Shown: positions 1 to 8,315, counted from the first letter of the stretch. The stretch is 64,000 bases of DNA from Saccharicrinis sp050296935 (GCA_050296935.1 JBNKRV010000248.1:1-64000), one strand, 5' to 3'. A program made the numbers and translations. Notes: generated by a model from the sequence alone, not told the origin.

Positions 1-35
1 TCAAATAGTCCAAGTGGGTTAATGTTTTTCATCAT
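1..35 (-). CDS. N-terminus of a gene cut by the window edge
   Basis: Reading leftwards from 35, two adjacent ATG codons open a frame that gives MMKNINPLGLF before the sequence ends. Only 11 residues are visible, so no family can be assigned. Some IS5-type transposases of Bacteroidota start in a similar way (NPLxLF), which makes a transposase one possibility, but this rests on six residues and is a guess. A perfect 9-bp inverted repeat at 50-70 lies 14 bp upstream of the first ATG. Confidence 0.35.
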   Translation of the reverse strand, partial: MMKNINPLGLF

Positions 36-49
36 TGATAAATTTATAG

Positions 50-70
50 TGTAAAAATACCATTTTTACA
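50..70. repeat. Perfect 9-bp inverted repeat upstream of the clipped gene
   Basis: TGTAAAAAT (50-58) and ATTTTTACA (62-70) are exact reverse complements separated by 3 bp. The site lies between the clipped minus-strand gene and the 175-804 gene, close to the clipped gene's start. It could be an operator or the end of a mobile element. There is no U-tract that would make it a terminator. Confidence 0.4.
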
Positions 71-174
71 GCGTAAACAATCATCAAGTTATTAACAAAC
101 AACACATTATATCAACAAATAGTTTCTAGAGATACCCTTAAAATGCCGGTTTTGTATACGAGCGCTGGTATGAG

Positions 175-804
175 TTACAGATCTTCTGATTCAATACCTA
201 GCTCCTCTTTTGATAAATCTTTAAGCTGAATTCTCCGACCATTTTTAGTAGAAATAATAAATGAGTCATCAAAGCCCATATTTTTAATATTATCTAAAAA
301 CAATAAGGCTTTCTGATAATCTCTGAATACCCCAATAGTGTATTGATTGATACTATCGTAGGTTTGCTGATTAATGGAAACTAAATTATTTTTGAAATCT
401 TTAAGATTAATTTCCTTAAATGCCCCGATCTGAACTCTGAATTTCAATCCATCTTCATCTCGTTCTTTGATATTTTTATCCACTAAATGCTCTAATGTAT
501 TGTGCATCTGAACCAAAGAATCATCCAGATTTCTATTTACCTTAACCAGATCGTTATATTTCAACTTAAAAGCCTCAAACTCATCATCAGAATCTGAACC
601 TGTGAAATTAATCATTCCTTTCAATAAAAATACAGATATCAGTGATACAAAAAAGAATAATTGAAAGTATAATGCTTTGCGCAGATTAGTAATTTTAGTG
701 GATTGTCTTTTATTTACTGAACGTAATCTTTGAACTTCTTTACCCACTGCTTCCTGCCGCAACTTATTCTTTATATTTTGATGTTCTATCTCCTGAGGTG
801 TCAT
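175..804 (-). CDS. Single-pass membrane protein with SPOR-like C-terminus
   Basis: The 209-residue protein has a charged cytoplasmic N-terminus (1-43), one membrane segment (about 45-63), a linker with coiled-coil character (about 75-115) and a C-terminal segment starting FRVQIGAF (122-129). That segment resembles the start of SPOR domains, which bind denuded peptidoglycan glycan strands. This topology is typical of periplasmic SPOR proteins in Bacteroidota, but the match rests on the RVQIGAF motif and overall fold expectation. The ATG at 804 is the first in frame. It stands alone, with the Nudix gene 110 bp upstream on the same strand. A cell-wall or division-related role is inferred. Confidence 0.6.
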   Translation of the reverse strand: MTPQEIEHQNIKNKLRQEAVGKEVQRLRSVNKRQSTKITNLRKALYFQLFFFVSLISVFLLKGMINFTGSDSDDEFEAFKLKYNDLVKVNRNLDDSLVQMHNTLEHLVDKNIKERDEDGLKFRVQIGAFKEINLKDFKNNLVSINQQTYDSINQYTIGVFRDYQKALLFLDNIKNMGFDDSFIISTKNGRRIQLKDLSKEELGIESEDL

Positions 805-913
805 GTGTTATGTATTGAATTTCCAAAAATCCCTTAAAAGTATGAATTTTCTCTTGGCTAATCATGCATATTTCTCATTAATCCTCCAAATTTGATACTA
901 AAATCTGCTTTTT

Positions 914-1525
914 TTAATAAAGCACCTCACTTATTACCTCTTTAATACTTGAATAAGTATTATTTGTAATATTATCAATATTTACCGGATCAATCCATTC
1001 TGCCCGGGTAATGTCCTCTTCAATTTGTGGTTTTGGTAAATCACTTCCATTATATTTCATTTCATACCAATACGTTTTTTTCAATATCAGGGAGTTTTTC
1101 AATCGATATGTATGGTATGTTGGCTTTAATTTTTTCACTATTGTTAATGGAGCAACAGCACACTCCTCCTCAACCTCCCTAAGAGCAGTTTCTTCATTAG
1201 ACTCCCCTTTTTCAGCTTTCCCTTTGGGTAAATCCCAAACCCCTAATCTATGAATAAACAGAATTTGCCCCGAACTATTTTTAACAACACCTCCACCTGC
1301 ATATATTACTTTAAAACAATCAGAAAAAACCACCATTAATTCTTCCAGATTATGATGATAGATGTAAGCTTTTTTTATCTCCTCTTTATGCTCAAAATTA
1401 TTAATGAAATCCTGTAATTCCTTGGGATTTGAATATTTAAAAATAGCTCCGAAACCGGCATCCAGATCACGTTCAATATTGTTCGTCAAAAAAACAATTC
1501 TATCCTTAAAAAAAACTTTATACAT
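914..1525 (-). CDS. Nudix hydrolase
   Basis: The 203-residue protein carries a Nudix box at about 102-124 (G-x5-E-x7-RE-V-x-EE), the metal-binding site used to hydrolyse nucleoside diphosphates linked to another group. The usual glycine after the EE pair is alanine here (EECAV), a mild deviation. About 80 residues precede the Nudix domain, as in a group of Bacteroidota Nudix proteins of unknown substrate. I chose the ATG at 1525 because the protein then starts MYKVFFKD. A longer open frame runs to 1612 but would overlap pyrE. The gene is head-to-head with pyrE with only 7 bp between start codons, so their promoters must lie inside each other's coding sequence or the mRNAs are leaderless. Confidence 0.8.
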   Translation of the reverse strand: MYKVFFKDRIVFLTNNIERDLDAGFGAIFKYSNPKELQDFINNFEHKEEIKKAYIYHHNLEELMVVFSDCFKVIYAGGGVVKNSSGQILFIHRLGVWDLPKGKAEKGESNEETALREVEEECAVAPLTIVKKLKPTYHTYRLKNSLILKKTYWYEMKYNGSDLPKPQIEEDITRAEWIDPVNIDNITNNTYSSIKEVISEVLY

Positions 1526-1528
1526 TTG
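1521..1528 (+). promoter_or_regulatory. Candidate -7 box for pyrE (TACATTTG)
   Basis: TACATTTG matches the Bacteroidota -7 consensus TAnnTTTG exactly and ends 4 bp before the pyrE ATG. A transcript started from it would be leaderless or nearly so. No TTG lies at the usual -33 spacing, so this is only a candidate. Confidence 0.4.
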
Positions 1529-1532
1529 CTGC

Positions 1533-2165
1533 ATGGAAAAAATATCAGAAACAATAGCAAAACAATTGTTGCAAATTAAGGCAATTAAATTGCAACCAGC
1601 AAACCCGTTCACGTGGGCTTCAGGATGGAAATCGCCAATTTATTGTGATAATAGAAAAACCCTTTCTCATCCCGAAGTTAGAGACTATATTAAAAAAGGG
1701 TTTGTTGCACTTGTTAATGAATTGTATCCGGATGCCGATGTAATTGCCGGTGTGGCAACCGGAGCAATTGCTCAAGGAGCTCTTGTGGCAAATGACCTTG
1801 AAAAACCATTCGTTTACGTTCGATCATCTCCAAAAGGACATGGGATGGAGAATTTGATTGAAGGTGAAATTGCTCCCGGTAAAAAAGTTGTTGTCATTGA
1901 AGACTTAATATCAACTGGAGGAAGTAGCTTAAAAGCCGTTGAAGCGCTAAGAGCTGCCGGATGTGAAGTAGTTGGCATGCTGGCTATTTTCAGTTATGGT
2001 TTCCAAACTGCCGTTGATAACTTTTCAGATAAAAATGTAAAATTAAATACACTAAGTGACTACCCAACACTTATTGATGTTGCTATAGAAACTGGTTATG
2101 TTTCTGCTGATGACTTAAAAACATTATCAAGCTGGAGAAACGAACCTTCAACTTGGGGAAAATAA
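1533..2165 (+). CDS. pyrE: Orotate phosphoribosyltransferase
   Basis: PyrE joins orotate and PRPP to give orotidine 5'-monophosphate in de novo pyrimidine synthesis. The 210-residue length is normal. The PRPP-binding motif VVIEDLISTGGSS lies at about 120-132, the flexible catalytic loop carries KGHG (101-104), and the N-terminal part has FTWASGWKSPIYCDN, which is characteristic of the family. I chose the ATG at 1533 (MEKISETIAK). An upstream extension to 1404 is antisense to the Nudix gene and not credible. An intrinsic terminator follows at 2185-2220, so the gene is probably monocistronic. Confidence 0.95.
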   Translation: MEKISETIAKQLLQIKAIKLQPANPFTWASGWKSPIYCDNRKTLSHPEVRDYIKKGFVALVNELYPDADVIAGVATGAIAQGALVANDLEKPFVYVRSSPKGHGMENLIEGEIAPGKKVVVIEDLISTGGSSLKAVEALRAAGCEVVGMLAIFSYGFQTAVDNFSDKNVKLNTLSDYPTLIDVAIETGYVSADDLKTLSSWRNEPSTWGK

Positions 2166-2184
2166 TCAACATTTAAAAATTCAG

Positions 2185-2220
2185 AAGCTCAAATTGACTC
2201 ATGTCTTTTTGGGCTTTTTT
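2185..2220 (+). terminator. Intrinsic terminator of pyrE
   Basis: AAGCTCAAA (2185-2193) pairs with TTTGGGCTT (2208-2216), nine pairs with one G-T wobble, followed by a T-run to 2220. It lies 20 bp after the pyrE stop. An ATG at 2201 falls inside its loop, which argues against using that ATG as the start of the next gene. Confidence 0.8.
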
Positions 2221-2233
2221 AATGAACAATAAG

Positions 2234-2650
2234 ATGACAAAATTTGAAAGTGATATCAAACAAGCCCTTCATAGTGAAGAAAAAATATTCGCATTCATTT
2301 CCAACTTCAATAATTTTGAAAATCTTATCCCCAAAGATAAGATATCAGACTGGCAAAGCACAGAGGATTCATGTCGCTTTAAGGTAGATGGCATTGGAGA
2401 AGCAGGGCTTAAGATTATAGAAAAGGAACCATTCAAAACCGTTAAATATTCAACAGATGGTAAAGTTCCTTTCAATTTTTACTTGTGGGTTCAGTTAAAA
2501 TCTGTTGCTACTAATGACACCCGCATAAAACTGACATTAAAGGCAGATTTAAATCCTATGATGAAAATGATGGTTAGTAAGCATGTTAAGAAATTTTTAA
2601 ATATGCTTGGAGATGCTATTGCTCAATATCACTACCCTGAGGGTCAATAA
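2234..2650 (+). CDS. SRPBCC-family (START/cyclase-like) protein
   Basis: The 138-residue protein has the size and pattern of SRPBCC helix-grip proteins: an N-terminal strand, the helix FAFISNFNNFENLIPKDK, a run of strands, and a long C-terminal amphipathic helix (MMKMMVSKHVKKFLNMLGDAIAQ). The family binds hydrophobic ligands, but nothing here shows which ligand. I chose the ATG at 2234 (MTKFESD). An ATG at 2222 is possible, while the one at 2201 lies inside the pyrE terminator. The 3' end overlaps the convergent birA gene by 35 bp. Confidence 0.7.
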   Translation: MTKFESDIKQALHSEEKIFAFISNFNNFENLIPKDKISDWQSTEDSCRFKVDGIGEAGLKIIEKEPFKTVKYSTDGKVPFNFYLWVQLKSVATNDTRIKLTLKADLNPMMKMMVSKHVKKFLNMLGDAIAQYHYPEGQ

Positions 2651-3392
2651 CAAATTCAACCTCTTTAAAAGCATAAGTATTTTCCGCACCGTCCTCTGAC
2701 TGCAAAATTAATTGTCCATATTCCGATATACCTTTTATTGAAGCATAAAACAAGTGACTTTTATCTTTAAACAAATGAAATCCTTTATTTCGGAATAGAC
2801 AATTAATATATTCTTCATTAAGAGTTGTGTAATCAGAACCGGACTTTATCAATTCAATATATTCATGTATAGATAATAGAATATCATCCAATAGCTTATC
2901 TATCCCTGATTCTTTTCCTGTGATTTGAATCAATGATAACGGATTTGGTGCATCACTTATAAAACGTTCCTGATTTACATTGATCCCAATTCCTACAACA
3001 GACTCACTAATTACATTTGATTTCAGAGAGTTTTCAATCAGGATGCCACCCACTTTTTTATTATTATAATAAATATCGTTAGGCCACTTAATTGAAAAAC
3101 CATCTGCTAACTTACATAAAACCCGGTGTATAGCTAACGAAATGGCCTTTGATATAATAAACTGATCCTGAACTAATACATATTGAGGCTTTAATAAAAC
3201 ACTAAATGTTAAGTTCTTATTCGCGGAACTCTCCCACTTGTTACCCATTTGCCCTTTCCCTGCATATTGATGTTTAGTGGCAACAACAGTATATTCGTTA
3301 AGAGGACTTTCTCTAACCAAGGATTTTAATGTTACATTTGTCGACTGTAATTCATCGAACCATTTAATATTAAAAAAGTTATACTTTGTCAT
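2616..3392 (-). CDS. birA: Biotin--[acetyl-CoA-carboxylase] ligase
   Basis: The 258-residue enzyme activates biotin to biotinyl-AMP and transfers it to the biotin carrier domain of carboxylases. The biotin-binding loop reads AGKGQMGNKW (44-53), the form common in Bacteroidota. KWPNDIYY (102-109) and KKVGGILIE (112-120) are the other ligase signatures. There is no N-terminal helix-turn-helix, so it is a stand-alone ligase and not a BirA repressor. I chose the ATG at 3392 (MTKYNFF). A start at 3422 adds ten residues not typical of the family. The 3' end overlaps the convergent SRPBCC gene. Confidence 0.92.
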   Translation of the reverse strand: MTKYNFFNIKWFDELQSTNVTLKSLVRESPLNEYTVVATKHQYAGKGQMGNKWESSANKNLTFSVLLKPQYVLVQDQFIISKAISLAIHRVLCKLADGFSIKWPNDIYYNNKKVGGILIENSLKSNVISESVVGIGINVNQERFISDAPNPLSLIQITGKESGIDKLLDDILLSIHEYIELIKSGSDYTTLNEEYINCLFRNKGFHLFKDKSHLFYASIKGISEYGQLILQSEDGAENTYAFKEVEFVIDPQGSDIEQ

Positions 3393-3485
3393 TAAAATAA
3401 AATTAAAGCGACATAATGGCATAAAACCATTTACGGCAGTATTTTTGTGTAAAAGTAGTGACTAAATGTAAAAATAAAAAAATAG

Positions 3486-3493
3486 TATTTTTG
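3486..3493 (+). promoter_or_regulatory. Candidate -7 box upstream of rsfS (TATTTTTG)
   Basis: TATTTTTG matches TAnnTTTG and lies 62 bp before the rsfS ATG. A second identical octamer sits at 3440-3447. Neither has a well-spaced TTG upstream. One of them probably drives the rsfS-ftsH-LUD transcript. Confidence 0.35.
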
Positions 3494-3555
3494 TGTTTTT
3501 CTAGTAATTTAGCAGTTTAAAGAAACACTTTCATTATAAAAAAAGATTATTATTA

Positions 3556-3930
3556 ATGACAAATAAAGAGAATAACTCAACTGAACAATTAGTTGAGGCT
3601 ATTGTTGAAGGTATTCAGGAGAAAAAGGGCACAAATATTTCTATTTTGGATATGAGAGAAATTGATGGAAGTATCTGTCAGTTTTTTGTTTTATGTGATG
3701 GGGACAGTAATACTCAGGTAAACGCTATTGGTGAATCAGTTGATGATTATGTGAGAGAAAAAATTAACGATAAGCCTTTTCATATTGAAGGAAAACAAAA
3801 TGCTGAGTGGATTCTTTTAGATTATGTTGATGTTGTGGTTCACGTTTTTCAAAGACCGATAAGAAGTTTTTATAATCTTGAAGGTTTATGGGCCGACGCC
3901 AAACGCACAGATATTGAGAACCTTTTCTAG
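3556..3930 (+). CDS. rsfS: Ribosomal silencing factor RsfS
   Basis: RsfS binds uL14 on the large ribosomal subunit and blocks subunit joining when nutrients are scarce. The 124-residue protein shows the family pattern: an N-terminal helix (EQLVEAIVEGIQEKK), ILDMREIDGSICQFFVLCDG, then WILLDYVDVVVHVF and a final YNLEGLWADA, which matches the conserved Y-x-LE-LW-DA end. It begins a tight plus-strand run with ftsH 24 bp downstream, the usual Bacteroidota order. Confidence 0.95.
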   Translation: MTNKENNSTEQLVEAIVEGIQEKKGTNISILDMREIDGSICQFFVLCDGDSNTQVNAIGESVDDYVREKINDKPFHIEGKQNAEWILLDYVDVVVHVFQRPIRSFYNLEGLWADAKRTDIENLF

Positions 3931-3954
3931 TTCGTAACAAATTTCATTTTACTA

Positions 3955-6009
3955 ATGAGCGAAAATCAAAATCAAAACAACGAACCCACAAACCAAGGTG
4001 GGAATAACAATACGCCAAAACTGCCCAAGTTTAACGGTTATTGGATTTATGGGCTTATACTTCTTCTTTTTATTTCATTCTTTTTAATGAATCAGAATGA
4101 AACCATTAAAAATTTGTCGTATAGTGAATTTAAAACAAAGATATTACCTTCCGGTGATGTGAAGATGGCAACTGTAATCAGAAACCAGAACATTGTTGAA
4201 GTAGTAATAAAAAAAGACGCACTGGAGAAATATCGTGATGAATTTGGTGATACTTATAACTCAATAACTGATCGCGGACCTCACTTTAGCGTTAAAGTTC
4301 CTTCCATTGATGCCTTTTATGACGATTTAAGAATTATAGAAGAAAAAGAAGGTATATCTATACCAAATAATTACGAAGAAAGATCTAATTATTTTAATGA
4401 GATAATCGGGTTACTATGGCCTATCATACTTTTACTTGTCATCTGGATATTTATTTTCCGTAGAATGGGTGCACAAGGAGGTGGAGGTGGAGCCGGTAAT
4501 ATTTTTAATGTTGGTAAATCAAGAGCTAAAATATTTGATAAAGAAGCAAATATCAAAGTAAACTTTTTAGATGTTGCCGGGCTTGCAGAAGCGAAGCAAG
4601 AACTTGAAGAAATTGTTTCCTTCCTGAAAAAGCCGGAAAAATACACCAACTTAGGGGGTAAAATTCCTAAAGGAGCATTACTGGTAGGTCCTCCCGGAAC
4701 TGGTAAAACATTACTCGCTAAGGCTGTGGCCGGAGAAGCTAACGTCCCTTTCTTCAGCATGTCAGGATCTGATTTTGTTGAAATGTTTGTTGGAGTGGGA
4801 GCTTCGCGTGTAAGAGACTTATTTAAAAAAGCGAAGGAAAAAGCTCCTTGTATTGTATTTATTGATGAAATTGATGCTATTGGCAGAGCCAGGGGGAAAA
4901 GCCCGAGCATGGGTGCAAACGACGAACGTGAAAACACGCTGAATCAGCTATTGACTGAGATGGACGGCTTTGGAACCAACTCAGGGGTTATTATTTTAGC
5001 CGCAACAAACCGTGCCGATATATTGGATCGTGCTTTAATGAGAGCCGGAAGGTTTGACCGTCAGATCCATGTTGAATTGCCTGACATCAAGGAACGCCAG
5101 CAGATATTTGATGTACACTTACGTCCATTAAAATTGAGCGATGAAGTTAAAGCTGAATTTCTGGCTAAACAAACTCCCGGATTTTCAGGTGCCGACATTG
5201 CCAACGTTTGTAATGAGGCTGCTCTGATAGCTGCTCGTAATGATAAAAAGATAGTTGAAAAAGAAGATTTCTTAAATGCTGTAGATCGTATTGTTGGCGG
5301 ATTAGAGAAGAAGAATAAAATTATATCTAAAGATGAGAAAAAGGCCATTGCCTATCATGAAGCAGGTCATGCTGCAACAAGCTGGCTGCTGGAATATGCT
5401 CATCCTTTAGTAAAAGTAACCATTGTACCTCGCGGTAAAGCTTTGGGAGCTGCCTGGTATTTACCAGAAGAAAGACAATTAACCACTACGGAGCAGATTC
5501 TTGATGAAATGTGTTCTACATTAGCAGGTAGAGCTGCAGAAGAAATTGAATTTGGTAAAATATCTACCGGTGCATTAAACGACCTTGAAAAGGCTACCAA
5601 GCAAGCATATGCCATGGTTACTTATTATGGAATGAGCAAAAAGATGGGTAACATTAGTTACTTTGATTCCAGCGGTCAGAACGAATACGGTTTTACCAAA
5701 CCATACAGTGAAGAAACCGCCAAGGAGATTGATCATGAAGTATCAATCATTATTGAAGAACAATACGAAAGAGCAAAGAAAATACTTCTTGAAAACAGAG
5801 ATAAGCATGCAGAGTTGGCAAATCTTCTTCTTGAACGTGAAGTGATTTTCAGTGAAGATCTGGAATCGATCTTTGGGAAACGACTTGTGAATAAACATGT
5901 GGTTCAATTAACCGAAAACGGATCTGATAAATTTAAAAAAACGGATAATCCGGAAGAAGTCGAAGAAAAAGATATAGCAGATTCGCCTTCAACGGAAAAT
6001 CAGGAATAA
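3955..6009 (+). CDS. ftsH: ATP-dependent zinc metalloprotease FtsH
   Basis: FtsH is a membrane-anchored AAA+ protease that degrades misfolded membrane proteins and some regulators. The 684-residue protein has a Gln/Asn-rich N-terminus, TM1 (about 29-44), a periplasmic domain, TM2 (about 152-169), Walker A GPPGTGKT (245-252), Walker B VFIDEID (301-307), a second region of homology ending in AGRFDRQ, and the zinc protease motif HEAGH (468-472). A short acidic tail follows, as in other Bacteroidota. Length and domain order are normal. The LUD-domain gene starts 3 bp after its stop, so the two are co-transcribed. Confidence 0.97.
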   Translation: MSENQNQNNEPTNQGGNNNTPKLPKFNGYWIYGLILLLFISFFLMNQNETIKNLSYSEFKTKILPSGDVKMATVIRNQNIVEVVIKKDALEKYRDEFGDTYNSITDRGPHFSVKVPSIDAFYDDLRIIEEKEGISIPNNYEERSNYFNEIIGLLWPIILLLVIWIFIFRRMGAQGGGGGAGNIFNVGKSRAKIFDKEANIKVNFLDVAGLAEAKQELEEIVSFLKKPEKYTNLGGKIPKGALLVGPPGTGKTLLAKAVAGEANVPFFSMSGSDFVEMFVGVGASRVRDLFKKAKEKAPCIVFIDEIDAIGRARGKSPSMGANDERENTLNQLLTEMDGFGTNSGVIILAATNRADILDRALMRAGRFDRQIHVELPDIKERQQIFDVHLRPLKLSDEVKAEFLAKQTPGFSGADIANVCNEAALIAARNDKKIVEKEDFLNAVDRIVGGLEKKNKIISKDEKKAIAYHEAGHAATSWLLEYAHPLVKVTIVPRGKALGAAWYLPEERQLTTTEQILDEMCSTLAGRAAEEIEFGKISTGALNDLEKATKQAYAMVTYYGMSKKMGNISYFDSSGQNEYGFTKPYSEETAKEIDHEVSIIIEEQYERAKKILLENRDKHAELANLLLEREVIFSEDLESIFGKRLVNKHVVQLTENGSDKFKKTDNPEEVEEKDIADSPSTENQE

Positions 6010-6012
6010 GAT

Positions 6013-6651
6013 ATGGATAGTCAAAAATCCAGAGAGATAATACTGAATAAGATAAAAAAATCAGTAGCTGAAGGAAGGGATTTTCCAATCCCTTCCCACA
6101 ATGAAAAATCACCGGTATTTCCAGAACCCGAAAATCTTTTAGAAACTTTTTCTGACGAACTCAAAGCAATCGGTGGTAAGGTTGAAATCTGCGACAATCA
6201 AATACAATTTGTCGAAAGGCTTGAAAATATTTTGGGCAAATTAAATATCAAATCAATCTTTAGTATTGACACTGAAATCAATACATTGTTCGATAACTCA
6301 AGTCTAAAAACAACCTCAGAAGCTGACGATTTTAAAGATATGCAGGCTGCTGTTACCCTTTGCGAGTATTTAGTATCGCGTACAGGTAGTGTTGTAATTA
6401 GTTCTCAACAGCCATCGGGTCGTAGATTAAATGTATTTCCGCCTATACATATAGTATTTGCAAAGGCATCTCAATTAGTTCCTTTTCCTGATGATGCATT
6501 GAATATGCTTGAAGAAAGGTACGGAGATGATTTTCCATCATTAATTTCGTTTATCACCGGAGCCAGTCGAACAGCCGATATTGAAAAGACTTTGGTCATG
6601 GGAGCTCATGGTCCGAAAGAATTATTTGTTTTTATTGATAAAAATGCATGA
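6013..6651 (+). CDS. LUD-domain (LutC/YkgG-like) protein
   Basis: The 212-residue protein has the C-terminal pattern of LUD domains: CEYLVSRTGSVVIS, then PPIHIVFAKASQLVP, then FITGASRTADIEKTLVMGAHGPKELFVFI. LutC and LutB of this superfamily take part in lactate oxidation, but here no lutA or lutB lies nearby. The gene sits between ftsH and cdsA, an arrangement common in Bacteroidota whose meaning is unknown. The ATG at 6013 is 3 bp after ftsH. A 9-bp perfect hairpin (6653-6673) follows its stop directly, with only a short T-run. Confidence 0.8.
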   Translation: MDSQKSREIILNKIKKSVAEGRDFPIPSHNEKSPVFPEPENLLETFSDELKAIGGKVEICDNQIQFVERLENILGKLNIKSIFSIDTEINTLFDNSSLKTTSEADDFKDMQAAVTLCEYLVSRTGSVVISSQQPSGRRLNVFPPIHIVFAKASQLVPFPDDALNMLEERYGDDFPSLISFITGASRTADIEKTLVMGAHGPKELFVFIDKNA

Positions 6652-6668
6652 TAATTAAGTAAACTACT

Positions 6669-6676
6669 TAATTTTG
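6669..6676 (+). promoter_or_regulatory. Candidate -7 box for cdsA (TAATTTTG)
   Basis: TAATTTTG fits TAnnTTTG and ends 21 bp before the cdsA ATG. It overlaps the right arm of a perfect 9-bp hairpin (6653-6661 with 6665-6673) that begins one base after the LUD gene stop. The hairpin could end the ftsH transcript or cover the promoter. No TTG is correctly spaced. Confidence 0.35.
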
Positions 6677-6697
6677 CAGCTTTAATTAAAACTGGAG

Positions 6698-7510
6698 ATG
6701 AATAACTTTTGGCAGCGCACCTTAACTGGTATTTTATTTGTAATTGTATTGGCAGGTAGTATATACTATCACCCCTTGTCATTTGCATCTATTTTCTTAT
6801 TAGTGGTTGTAGCAGGCATTCACGAAATAAGAAGCTTATTTTCTAAAGCTGGTATTGATATTCCACTATATGCTACATCTATTTTTGGTCTAAGCATATA
6901 TACCTTCTCCTTTTTAATTCAATTTAGAGTATTTAATACCTCAATATTTTACTTCATAATTCCGATAGTTTGTTTCCTGTTTGTTAAGGAACTATTTCGC
7001 CAACACGATAAGCCTGTAGTAAATATTGCGTCCAGTATATTTTCGGCCATTTATATTTCTTCCCCATTTGCACTATTGAGCCTTTTAGCATTTAATAATG
7101 GAAACTATAATTTTCAACTTCCCTTATCCGTATTTATTTTAGTATGGATAAATGATACTGGTGCATACCTGTCTGGAGTTACAATTGGAAAACATAAGTT
7201 TTTTGAACGAATCTCTCCTAAAAAAACATGGGAGGGAACTATAGGCGGATTTATCCTGACAGTTGCCGTGGCTTTTCTTTTATCTCAATTCTGGTTTGAG
7301 CTATCAGTTATACAATGGTTAATATTTGGTGCAATTATATCAGTTATGGCTGTTTTAGGGGATTTAGTAGAATCAATGTTCAAAAGAAGTATTGGAATTA
7401 AAGATTCTGGTAATATTTTACCAGGACATGGAGGAATTTTAGATCGATTTGACGCAGTGTTTTTTGCCATACCAATGGCTGTTTTTTATGTAGAACTATT
7501 TGTTAGATAA
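6698..7510 (+). CDS. cdsA: Phosphatidate cytidylyltransferase
   Basis: CdsA converts phosphatidate and CTP to CDP-diacylglycerol, the precursor of bacterial phospholipids. The 270-residue integral membrane protein has about eight hydrophobic segments. It ends with the CdsA signature at 226-252: SMFKR, then KDSG, then LPGHGGILDRFD, which carries the metal-binding acidic residues. It is followed 14 bp downstream by psd, so two steps of phosphatidylethanolamine synthesis are coupled. The intermediate enzyme, phosphatidylserine synthase, is not in the window. Confidence 0.95.
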   Translation: MNNFWQRTLTGILFVIVLAGSIYYHPLSFASIFLLVVVAGIHEIRSLFSKAGIDIPLYATSIFGLSIYTFSFLIQFRVFNTSIFYFIIPIVCFLFVKELFRQHDKPVVNIASSIFSAIYISSPFALLSLLAFNNGNYNFQLPLSVFILVWINDTGAYLSGVTIGKHKFFERISPKKTWEGTIGGFILTVAVAFLLSQFWFELSVIQWLIFGAIISVMAVLGDLVESMFKRSIGIKDSGNILPGHGGILDRFDAVFFAIPMAVFYVELFVR

Positions 7511-7524
7511 TTTCAAAAGTAATC

Positions 7525-8178
7525 ATGACCATTCATAAAGAAGGATTTAAAACCATATTTATTGCTCTGGCAATATTCATAGTGATAAACGGTATTACCC
7601 GTTTTATGGTTAATAGTACAACCATAAACAATATAATATTAGTAACCACCGGACTTATTACCCTATTGGTAATAAATTTTTTCCGAAGTCCGGAACGTAT
7701 TTGCACACCTAATGAGAATGCTGTAATTACACCTGCTGATGGTGAAGTGGTTGTAATTGAAGAAGTTGATGAGCCCGAATATTTAAAAACAAAATGTTTG
7801 CAGGTGTCTATATTCATGTCACCACTTAATGTTCATGTTAACTGGTTTCCTGTAGCTGGTAAAATAAAGTATTCGCGACACCATTCTGGTCGATTTATGG
7901 GTGCTTATTTACCTAAATCATCTACAGAAAATGAGAGAACAACTGTTGTACTTGAAACTAAAGATGGTAAAGAAATTCTTGTTCGTCAGGTTGCCGGGGC
8001 TATGGCACGACGAATTGTATGTTATGCAAAAGAAAATAATGTTGTTGAACAAGGAGAGCAAATGGGTTTTATCAAGTTTGGTTCCCGTTTAGATTTATAT
8101 CTACCATTAAACTCAGACATTAAAGTCAACATTGGAGATAAGGTAACTGGTACTCAAACAATTGTAGCCACATATTAA
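7525..8178 (+). CDS. psd: Phosphatidylserine decarboxylase, short form
   Basis: Psd forms phosphatidylethanolamine from phosphatidylserine. The 217-residue protein belongs to the short class: two N-terminal membrane helices (about 10-52), TPADGEVVVIEE with the catalytic acid region, FMSPLNVHVNWFP with the conserved histidine, and FGSRLDLYLP near the end. Self-cleavage is expected between G186 and S187 to give a pyruvoyl group on the small subunit. It forms an operon with cdsA. A structured repeat (8199-8315) follows in place of a clear terminator. Confidence 0.93.
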   Translation: MTIHKEGFKTIFIALAIFIVINGITRFMVNSTTINNIILVTTGLITLLVINFFRSPERICTPNENAVITPADGEVVVIEEVDEPEYLKTKCLQVSIFMSPLNVHVNWFPVAGKIKYSRHHSGRFMGAYLPKSSTENERTTVVLETKDGKEILVRQVAGAMARRIVCYAKENNVVEQGEQMGFIKFGSRLDLYLPLNSDIKVNIGDKVTGTQTIVATY

Positions 8179-8198
8179 CTGCAGACAGATATAACGAT

Positions 8199-8315
8199 TA
8201 CACCAATTTCACCATGAGGTTGACGTTGAATATTTTTTACAGACATTAAGCTATAGCGCAAATATCATTGGAACATTGGTGTTAAATTCAACTTACTATT
8301 TTCAGGCTATAGCTT
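8199..8315. repeat. Structured repeat element, copy 1
   Basis: Between the convergent psd and glycosyltransferase genes lies a stretch with nested inverted repeats: ACACCAAT (8199-8206) with ATTGGTGT (8275-8282), GTTGAAT with ATTCAAC, and AAGCTATAGC (8248-8257) with GCTATAGCTT (8306-8315). The motif TTTCACCATGAGGTTGACG (8207-8225) recurs as TTTCACCAGGAGGTTGGCG at 51117-51135. The following bases also align between the two sites. Each copy lies just downstream of a minus-strand gene. Confidence 0.5.

Noticed and set aside
1011..1253. Open frame antisense to the Nudix gene
   Set aside because: It mirrors the Nudix coding strand, has no family features, and the Nudix box on the other strand is unambiguous.
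2201..2233. Upstream ATG codon for the SRPBCC gene at 2201
   Set aside because: It lies in the loop of the pyrE terminator and adds residues (MSFWAFL) that do not look like the family start.
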